A stretch of 64,000 nucleotides of DNA from Paludisphaera mucosa (GTDB taxonomy: Bacteria; Planctomycetota; Planctomycetia; Isosphaerales; Isosphaeraceae), in NCBI RefSeq assembly GCF_029589435.1, contig NZ_JARRAG010000001.1:1788808-1852807 (forward strand). The letters run 5' to 3'. Every line of letters starts with the position of its first letter. Position 1 is the stretch's first letter. The position numbers were made by a program, and so were the translations under genes. Below, piece by piece: positions 59,201 to 64,000 of this stretch. The notes below the pieces were generated by a model that had not been told where the DNA came from, searched no databases, and worked only from the letters and a program-made list of their open reading frames with translations.

Positions 59201-61314
59201 GTGAGCGGGACGGGGAAGGCGACGTCGCCGAAGTCCAGCTCGTACGTGCCGACGAACGCCGCATTGCCGTTGCCGAAGACGTCCGTCACCGCGCCGGCCC
59301 GCAGCGTGGCCGTCAGCACGGCCTCGGCCGTCAGGCCGGACAGGAAGAACTCGATCGAATCCGCGTCGATGAAGGCGAAGCCCACGACCCCGCCCTGGCT
59401 CAGGATCAGGTCTGAGGTCTGGACGCTGCCCGGGGCGACGGCCTCGTTGAAGTTGAGGGTCAGGCTGGCGACGGGCAGGGCCAGCACCGAGCCGACGGGC
59501 GGCGAAGTCGAATCGACGACGAGCTGCACCGCGTCGTAGGAGAAAGTGGCGTGATAGGAAGCGACCCCGTCGCCGTCCTCCAGGCGCGTGAACGCGTCGG
59601 CCGCCACGTCCAGGCTGTTCGGGCCCTGGACGACCGGGCTGGCCAGGAAGGTGAAGGTCAGGGTGTCGGCGTCGGTGAATGCGACGGAGTCGGCGGGCAG
59701 GCCGTTGATCGTCAGGTCCGAGGCGTCGACGGTCGACGGGTCGTAGGGCGAGGACAGGTTGAGGACGAACGAGGCGGGCGGCGTGCCGATGAACAGGGAT
59801 CCGTTGGCGGGGTCGCTGCTCACGACGGTCAGGCCGGCGTCGAACTTGCCCGTCGAGAGGCCGAACGAAATGCTGTTGAGGGTGTCCTCGACGCCCCGGA
59901 ACCCCTCGTTGGGATTGAACAGGTCGTCTCCGAAGTCGACGTCGACGTCGTCGCCGCCGCCGGCCTCGTAGATCTCGTTGGGGCCGACGCCCACGGTGTT
60001 GGGCAGGTTGCCTCCCTGGTCCATGATGTTGGGCGAGGGGTCGAACTGGTCGGTGTGCCAGTTGGCGAAGAAGTGGCCGGCCTCGTGGGCGACGATGTTG
60101 CCCACGCCCACGCCGACCAGCCCCACGATCGAGAGGCCCAGCGAGGGGTCGAAGAACTGGTTCAGCGAGTTCGGGTCCGAAGCCGGGGCGCTGAGGAGGT
60201 CCAGGAGCGTGACGGCCGAGTCCTCCGTCTCGAAGTTGCCGACGTCGATCGACTGCGCGATGCCGATCGTCGAGATGCCCAGCTCGTCGATCGTGCCGCC
60301 GACGATCACCCGGCTGACGTTGGGCTGGCCGAACGGATCGGGGTCGTCGCGGCTGTTGCGGACGTCGATGCCGTAATGGCCGGGGATTCCGTCGGAATCG
60401 AAGTCGCCGTTGTTGCCGATGTTGGCGAAGTTCTCCGAGACCGAGGCCACGATGGCGTCGATCACGGCGTCCTCGTCGCCGGGTCCCAGGCCCCAGCCGG
60501 GCAGGAACGCCGAGAGCGGCGACAGCGTGCGGATGCCCGACCCCCCGAAGATCGAGGCGTCGATCGTGCCGCCGTCGAAGTCGAGGTAGAGGATCTGCTT
60601 CGTCCCGATCGGCTGCGATTCCAGCGCCGGGCGGAAGGTTCGGAGGTTGAGGGTGTAACCGCCCGAGCCGGCGTCGACCGCGATGGTGTAGGTCCCGGGC
60701 GTGTCGACGACCCAGGACAGGGCCGCGTTGCCGTTGCGCAGCAGCGGCGACGAATCGGGATAGATGAACGTCGCGTTCTGCGAGGAGCCCATCAGCAGCG
60801 AGCCGTCGGGGGCGCGGAAGCTCAGGTCCGTGGCGCCGCCGTCGACGTTCGCGCCGAAGATGTCGCCGGCCTGGAGGTCGACCGAGAAGAAGTCCTGGTC
60901 GCCGGAGGTCAGCGTCCCCGTGACGTCGACCGCCGAATCCTGGCCCGGCCCGAAGCCCAAAGGCATCGGGTTGGCCAGGGCGATCGTGTCGTTGGGCTCG
61001 GCCTCGTTGAAGCTCGAGAACGTGGTGATCGGTCCGCCCGACGACCGCACGGGCGTCGAGCCGGGAGCGTTCGGCCCCACGGCCGCGCCGAGCGCCGCGG
61101 TCATCTGCCGGGCCACTTCCGAGATGGTCAGGCCCTGGGGGAGATACGCGGTGGCGAGCGACGGGAACTGCTGGATGGCGGCCATGGTCTGGGCCAGGCC
61201 GTCGGTCAGCATGACGCGGCTCTCAAGATGCTCGAGCGCGGCCCGCCGGAAATTCGGCTTGCGAGAGGCCGGGACGGTGCGATTGCGTCGAGGGGGACGG
61301 GAAGCGGATCTCAT
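53287..61314 (-). CDS. Giant multidomain surface protein with metallopeptidase-like and C-type lectin domains
   Basis: A roughly 2675-aa extracellular protein. The ATG at 61314 is chosen because GAGGAG sits 7 nt upstream and the planctomycete LEPR-XLL-like N-terminus follows (FRRAALEHLESRVMLT). Order: PPC-like domain (about 110-210); metallopeptidase-like region with ILYLDFDGG and zinc-site HEAGHFFANWH (about 405-418) and NIMDQGG as a possible Met-turn; Big/SwmB-like Ig repeats (about 490-690); further PPC-like repeats; a propeller-like segment (about 1180-1370, ILELDPETGEEIRRI type repeats); a C-type lectin domain (about 1570-1705, HLVTVGSQAEQNFL, WIGLND, FGEPND); Ig and PPC repeats; a CBM96/DNRLRE-like domain (about 2308-2458); a final PPC-like repeat and a short basic C-terminal segment. 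The function is probably adhesion with proteolysis. Confidence 0.9.
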   Translation of the reverse strand: MRSASRPPRRNRTVPASRKPNFRRAALEHLESRVMLTDGLAQTMAAIQQFPSLATAYLPQGLTISEVARQMTAALGAAVGPNAPGSTPVRSSGGPITTFSSFNEAEPNDTIALANPMPLGFGPGQDSAVDVTGTLTSGDQDFFSVDLQAGDIFGANVDGGATDLSFRAPDGSLLMGSSQNATFIYPDSSPLLRNGNAALSWVVDTPGTYTIAVDAGSGGYTLNLRTFRPALESQPIGTKQILYLDFDGGTIDASIFGGSGIRTLSPLSAFLPGWGLGPGDEDAVIDAIVASVSENFANIGNNGDFDSDGIPGHYGIDVRNSRDDPDPFGQPNVSRVIVGGTIDELGISTIGIAQSIDVGNFETEDSAVTLLDLLSAPASDPNSLNQFFDPSLGLSIVGLVGVGVGNIVAHEAGHFFANWHTDQFDPSPNIMDQGGNLPNTVGVGPNEIYEAGGGDDVDVDFGDDLFNPNEGFRGVEDTLNSISFGLSTGKFDAGLTVVSSDPANGSLFIGTPPASFVLNLSSPYDPSTVDASDLTINGLPADSVAFTDADTLTFTFLASPVVQGPNSLDVAADAFTRLEDGDGVASYHATFSYDAVQLVVDSTSPPVGSVLALPVASLTLNFNEAVAPGSVQTSDLILSQGGVVGFAFIDADSIEFFLSGLTAEAVLTATLRAGAVTDVFGNGNAAFVGTYELDFGDVAFPVPLTAQAPPGSLIYDNEQGGRIGTAGDSDSFSITVDSGQTIVVILTPADGSELKGAVSLVGPGGQVGSGAASAAGQSAIIRAYRVPGPLAGPGAAPVPFTITVQGADGTTGDYVVRIILNADVDAQVFGGPSNDTAATAQDLSGAFISLSGGPTGTGAERAAVIGTASGGASTVPQSFEEFDGGWGNALPFVLQPFGWTSMHYQQIYDAGEFNAGGLLDQVKFRRPDWQGGFSNLQLDVKIRVGYAAHGVFDASSSFDANLGSGVVTVYDGLLTLSSSATGSPSPFDILIDVDDAFVYDPALGDLILDFQVFSSSGTVPLYFSSTTLNEFAPTTRIVGLGDVNDADGFVDAGYGLVTQFEFASDDDYYRLDLQAGQSVSLALTSLGGVAPGMVLRDPNGVIVAIGSTNAAAGIASYIGNFVASTAGTYTIEVSGGSGEYSLVATRNAAFDTGLNTDFASAANLDATVVDGKTWVLGYTSPAGGGRLFATSSNALGSILELDPETGEEIRRIPAPQGASSQADGLAFDGASVFFLNSFVSSDLYELDPDTGAVIDVTALPTGLDFLDGIAALGGLIYISDSDTDQILVFDPVTDQVVRVLNFNVNLAGGLAGISGPDALIATEGFSGRVLEIDPVTGEITNSFFPNAGDIGGVAVIGGEIYLGTINPPGGFSVFSRSGSPIRFVPLDFTVGALGGDDAGGASETGGGDFYRATFRPGATIRIETRTPADGSGEFVNVLDPIIRLYDPAGNLVASNDDGSPDGRNAVLSYVVPTGRGGLYVIQILASTDSEDAVGGEYILSVAGATGARTSFSVSDVDPDSRSTVANPPSQITIDFNDQVLATTLQPGDLKVDGVAASGVTLVDGDTATFDVSFVFQWKVEDGGNGHYYVLTSAAADWLDAEAQAAALGGHLVTVGSQAEQNFLKRSFFSGASKNDQYWIGLNDIAQEGTFVWSSGEAVSFTNWAFGEPNDFNGDEDATVINWDPGSNYGAWGDLVTSTGRFGIIELTSAPSGAFLATEGRHTITIGSGSIRDVQNTAIQSFSSTFTIDNTAPRVVSSSIQQGDTLPEGDFTVVIAFSEAINTSLIDSSDVVLFSAFSGTYLPISFSFDSTGTVLTATFSFLPEDLYTLVLFSDEVGFQDLVGLELDGEPLAFPIPPNVSGDGVEGGDFYVSFQIDAATRSVPTPLVSVAPLGGLIYETPFSSQGLISSDDDTDDWTIQLDAGQTITVLLDPSSLMGSVELIGPDGVSLATATGAGAFVILQTVPAVAAGVYTIRIGGTGSPGLYFFDLLVNAAVEDESYGGPSNDDPSSAQSLDTTFIALPGGADRGAVVGQTPTAGSVIPEIEPNDEFTQDLDGGPWTLDFDPFIFDSTIAAHLSVAGTGDGTFDFYSFTVDTAGSEGIFDIDFSSGLDSYLYLFDIEGNLLATSDDSNLDPGSGTSLDSLITWIFDAPGVYLLGVGSYPFGSPVEPGAEYLLQVSVENHPLNPPPVVPDVYSFTLGAGQGASVVATSLSGGDVDIELLDAFGNVIVAGSSVDTNVNDALEFAGGAAGIYYVRVTGGNLVDYSLVVTRGGVFDVESNNSIETAQPLDLSSGTTTVLGAVTSGGTIAIEASDSGWYTDYGFHQSDNTNYLTGYIPDDAEYRSFFSFDLSSLPAGARIASARLEIFNPFYASNDFFETIGFYDVTTSADEVTAGGADRTDIFDDLGSGVLYASRDVFFLEDFAFLSFDLTPDALAAILGAGGGVFTVGAALSSIDFNGAPEALFAFSGDIYPRTLILTLDDSDVYSVQVGSDGTLDVVTGTPGGGSGEFVNDLDPAIRILDAEGNVVAEDDDSADGRNASLSLSGLEEGTYYIEVLSAAGGPGEYTLSVSTGASTPSSLTSTVATGSTTPAAAGVVPLVAQATPPPPSGRSIGSYFATPAARGANTNGRIVDAALQSILSELTSHRSEVLEESLAWDRLLLSRRNKLKVGSSFNGL

Positions 61315-62031
61315 GTTGCGGCTCCTCGGCGATGGTGATGCATACGAGATGTGGCGGTCTTCGGCCGACCGTCGGCTGCGCCCATCGCCCCCCTTTCGAA
61401 GGCCCTGAGCGACGTCGCAATGACGGCTGCCGCGCGGAAATTCGGATCGCAAAGCGGCGCGTTCGAGCGGATTCGGCGACTAAACAGTTGATCGGGAGAG
61501 ATGGACGATCGGAACGAAGCGACCGAGAACATGGGGGCGGCGTTTCGATCCACCCCGAATGGAGTTTTCACGTGTCGATCCCCGCTCACCCCTTGAGCAC
61601 GCTTGAGGACGCGCCGAGGATCCGGAGAGCAGGCGTGACGACCGGGCGGTGGAGGAAGTCCGCGTTTCTTGCGGTCGATGCACGAGATCCCCGTCGTCCC
61701 GCGTCGGCCGATTTCGACTCGATTCTGGACGCCTTCAGAGTTGACATCTCGGCCGCGGCGGCAGGCGGACGGCGGGTCGCGACGTCGGGCCCCGATCGAG
61801 AGAAACCCGGCGGCCTCTCGAAACGACCCCCGGCGATCCACGCGTGCCGCGCCGGGGCCTGGCGTGCCCCTCGAGGCGGTCGACTCGTCCGCTGCGACAT
61901 CAACGTCGTCTCGTTGAATCAGTCCGCCGGCGACCGAGCGTGGAGATCGAATCCGTCCAGAATTGGCTCAAGCGTCACGGGAGAGCGTGCCGCCCCGATC
62001 GAGCATCTCGGCCTTACGAGACCGCTCGGAG
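61315..62031. other. Intergenic region upstream of the giant surface-protein gene
   Basis: Open frames on both strands are Arg/Pro/Ser-rich shadows without motifs or convincing ribosome sites. The minus-strand promoter of the giant gene should lie here. I could not pick a clear -35/-10 pair. Confidence 0.5.
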
Positions 62032-62724
62032 CTACGGACGACGAGCAAGGCTCTCGACGCCCCGGTTGGCGGCCTCGAAGAGGCGGCGGCGAAGCAGGCC
62101 TCCCGCGGCGATCAGTGCGGACGCGCCGCAGAGGACCAGGCTCGAGGGCTCGGGCACTGCGCTGACGGAGACCTTGTCGATCCCCAGGGCGCTGTCAAAG
62201 AACGAGTCGTTGTCCACCGCGTTCGCGACACCGAATTCCAGCGTGTAAGATCCGCCCGACGCGATCAGGAAAGAGACCGACACCCACCCCGTCGTGCCCT
62301 GAGGTCCGACGGTCGCTTCATCCGCGCTGAAGAGGGTGGCGACCAGGTTCTGCGACCCGTCGTAGAGTCGGGCGTACCCGTAGTCGTTGTTCGCGTCGTC
62401 CCCGGTGTCGAAGAAGACGTCGAACGAAAGCGTTTCGCCGGCGCTCGCCTGGAAGGTCTGCGACAGGGTCGTCGCCACGTCCACTCCGAGGCCCGTCCTG
62501 AGATAGCCCAGGTAGTCGAGGTCGGTCGGGAAGAAGGTCCCGCCCGTGCCCAGCGAAGAGACCGAGAACTCCGCGGTCGCCAGCGAGGGATCGTTGGCCG
62601 ACCATCCCGCGAGATCCCCCGTCTCGAAGGAACCGTTGATGACCCCAGCATCGACGCGAGACGCGGTCGAGGCCGTCAGCCCGAGCGCGACGATCAGCAA
62701 GACTGGATAGGAACCGAATCTCAT
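62032..62724 (-). CDS. PEP-CTERM sorting-domain protein (second)
   Basis: A 230-aa secreted protein. The signal is SYPVLLIVALGLTASTASRVDA. A jelly-roll-like beta domain follows (VINGSFETGDLAGWS, TLSQTFQASAGETLSFDVFFDTGD, VSFLIASGGSYTLEFGVAN), similar to carbohydrate-binding or NF-domain proteins that carry PEP-CTERM tails. The C-terminus has SAVPEPSSLVLCG, a hydrophobic helix and the RRRLFEAANR basic cluster. It should be handled by exosortase-type sorting machinery, which is not in this window. An AT-rich region lies just upstream. Confidence 0.9.
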   Translation of the reverse strand: MRFGSYPVLLIVALGLTASTASRVDAGVINGSFETGDLAGWSANDPSLATAEFSVSSLGTGGTFFPTDLDYLGYLRTGLGVDVATTLSQTFQASAGETLSFDVFFDTGDDANNDYGYARLYDGSQNLVATLFSADEATVGPQGTTGWVSVSFLIASGGSYTLEFGVANAVDNDSFFDSALGIDKVSVSAVPEPSSLVLCGASALIAAGGLLRRRLFEAANRGVESLARRP

Positions 62725-63330
62725 CGTTAAGCACCCTCGTCACATCGACTCGGCCTTGAGTCCATGATGCCCATCCCACACGGATGAGTCGGAGATCGAA
62801 TAGGGGGCCGATTATTCAGTGGGTTTGAGCGAGATGCAAGAAAATAATTAATTAGGGTCCTTTTCGACTAGTCTGAAAAATTTAGTAGTTTATCCGTGCT
62901 ATTCTCATGATCAGATTCGACGTGCACGGATCGACCCCAAACCGGTCGGCCCGATCTCGAACCCTCGCACCTCGCGCCTGACTCGTCCGGCCCGGTGCAG
63001 GCCGTCCGACGCGCTCAACCGATTGGGCCGTCGTCGACTCACGATCCGTGGGATCGGACGGACGAATCCTCTTCCTCGATCCCGACCTGAGCCGCCCGCA
63101 GGCCGGCAGGCCGTCCCCGGCGGACGACGGCATGGACCCCGGGTCCGACGTCGATTCGCCATTCATGCGGCGACGGTGCGGGCGGAGGCTCCTCTGGATA
63201 GGAGTATCCAGGTAAGCTGTGGGAGTTGCTCGCGACGAACGCTCCTGGGACCGCGGACGCCTCCACCTTCCGTCGAGCCGTCGGGTCTCCTCGGATCGGC
63301 GTCGAACGGTCTGTTGCTACGAGGTGACGA
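62725..63330. other. Intergenic region with an AT-rich patch
   Basis: No supported gene. The stretch from about 62815 to 62905 is strongly AT-rich for this genome, with runs such as AATAATTAATTAGG, and probably holds the promoter of the PEP-CTERM gene. An 18-bp palindrome is noted separately. Confidence 0.5.
63194..63211. promoter_or_regulatory. 18-bp inverted repeat upstream of the third PSD1 gene
   Basis: CTGGATA and TATCCAG (63194-63200 and 63205-63211) pair perfectly around a GGAG loop, about 120 nt before the PSD1 ATG. It could be a dimeric operator or a leader hairpin. Confidence 0.35.
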
Positions 63331-64000
63331 ATGCGATTCGAGGTCCGCACCCCGGCCGGTCCTGGACGAGTCGGACCCGTCGTTCGAACTGCCGCCGGGA
63401 TCGCCCCGCTGCTCGTCGCTCTCTCGACGACGTTTCCCGTGAAAGCCGCCGACGAGTTCGAACGCGAGGTTTTCCCGATCCTTCAAAAGCATTGCCTCGC
63501 GTGCCACGGGCCCGAGAAGCGGCGCGCCGGGCTGAGGGTCGACGTCAAGAAGGTCGTGTTCGAGGCGACGGACGCCCGCGGCGCGGCGATCATCCCGGGG
63601 CGGAGCGGTGACAGCCCGATCTACCGCCTGGCGGCCGGCCTCGACGACGACGCGGTCATGCCGCCGAACGACGAAGGCAAGCCCACCCTCACCGAGCCGG
63701 AGCTGAGCGTGCTCCGCGCGTGGATCGACGCCGGGGCTCGATGGCCGGACGGCGTCGGTGGGACCGTCGAGGATCCCGGCCGGCACTGGGCTTTCCATCC
63801 GCTGCACCGTCCAGACCCACCACGAATCGAGGCGGCCGACGTCCGCAACCCGGTCGACGCATTCCTGGAGGCGCGCCTTCGCGAGAAAGGCGTTGCGCTC
63901 GCGGGGCCGGCGGACCGAAGGGCCTGGATCCGCCGGCTCTCATTCGACCTGCTCGGCCTGCCCCCGACGGTCGAGGAGGTCGACGCTTACCTGGCCGACG
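63331..64000 (+). CDS. PSD1-type cytochrome c, N-terminal part (3' end outside window)
   Basis: The beginning of a third PSCyt1/DUF1549 protein. The ATG at 63331 has GAGGTGA directly upstream, and a signal-like segment follows (AAGIAPLLVALSTTFPVKAA). The heme motif C-L-A-C-H is at about residues 55-59, then GPEKRRAGLRVD and DDDAVMPPNDEGKPTL. The DUF1549 start is recognised in HWAFHPLHRPDPP, VRNPVDAFLEARL and RLSFDLLGLPPTVEEVDAYL. The frame is open to the window edge after about 223 codons. The two complete copies predict a DUF1501 gene further downstream. Confidence 0.93.
   Translation, partial: MRFEVRTPAGPGRVGPVVRTAAGIAPLLVALSTTFPVKAADEFEREVFPILQKHCLACHGPEKRRAGLRVDVKKVVFEATDARGAAIIPGRSGDSPIYRLAAGLDDDAVMPPNDEGKPTLTEPELSVLRAWIDAGARWPDGVGGTVEDPGRHWAFHPLHRPDPPRIEAADVRNPVDAFLEARLREKGVALAGPADRRAWIRRLSFDLLGLPPTVEEVDAYLAD

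Noticed and set aside
61332-62165. Plus-strand 277-codon frame between the giant gene and the PEP-CTERM gene
   Set aside because: The composition is Arg/Pro/Ser-rich, there is no motif or ribosome site, and it runs into the antisense of the PEP-CTERM gene.

Overview
The window is high-GC bacterial DNA that I assign to the Planctomycetota, most likely an Isosphaeraceae-type organism. This rests on gene families that are typical of that phylum and occur here together: three PSCyt1/DUF1549/DUF1553 (PSD1) cytochromes, two of them followed by DUF1501 partners; a DUF1559 pseudopilin-like protein with an N-terminal prepilin motif; a giant surface protein with an LEPR-XLL-like N-terminus; two PEP-CTERM proteins; and many exported, Tat-type or lipoprotein enzymes. 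Both edges cut genes: clpB at the left and a third PSD1 cytochrome at the right.

Layout. 1-7.2 kb: the end of clpB, then a PSD1-DUF1501 operon. 7.2-14.3 kb: a trehalose synthase/maltokinase fusion (minus), a PEP-CTERM protein, an MBL-hydrolase/SDR pair and a hypothetical gene. 14.3-20.8 kb (minus): a second PSD1-DUF1501 operon (this PSD1 carries a LamG-like insert), a DUF1559 protein and a small lipoprotein. 21.4-25 kb: a receiver-like protein, an Mrp/ApbC ATPase, a Gly/Tyr-rich exported protein, a serine hydrolase and an AlkA-type glycosylase. 25.6-29.8 kb (minus): a conserved unknown gene and a 1045-aa cytoplasmic-looking protein that combines J-like modules, zinc ribbons and FnIII-like repeats. 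30-37.2 kb: RidA, a membrane cytochrome c, a TPR-like membrane protein, an MFS transporter, a secreted protein with four internal repeats and a DUF4832 protein.

37.3-43.6 kb looks like one regulated carbon-source locus. A DeoR/GlpR regulator is divergent from an MFS permease, a HAD phosphatase, an exported aldo/keto reductase, an amidohydrolase and a cupin protein. The divergent promoter region carries two inverted arrays of 10-bp-periodic TGCAYGA-like half-sites, which I propose as the operators. 43.7-53.2 kb holds an orphan solute-binding lipoprotein, an esterase, a VanZ-like protein, an FG-GAP repeat protein, a GH5-like hydrolase and an ArsB/SLC13-type transporter, interspersed with unknown genes. 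53.3-61.3 kb is one gene for a ~2675-aa surface protein (metallopeptidase-like region, PPC/Ig-like repeats, propeller, C-type lectin domain). It is followed by a second PEP-CTERM gene and the start of the third PSD1 cytochrome.

Most of the window is ordinary planctomycete chromosome. I saw no prophage, CRISPR array, insertion sequence, rRNA gene or convincing tRNA. The least explained items are the J-like/zinc-ribbon/FnIII protein with its neighbour, the DeoR operator arrays, and a pair of adjacent hairpins with complementary loops upstream of the trehalose synthase gene.
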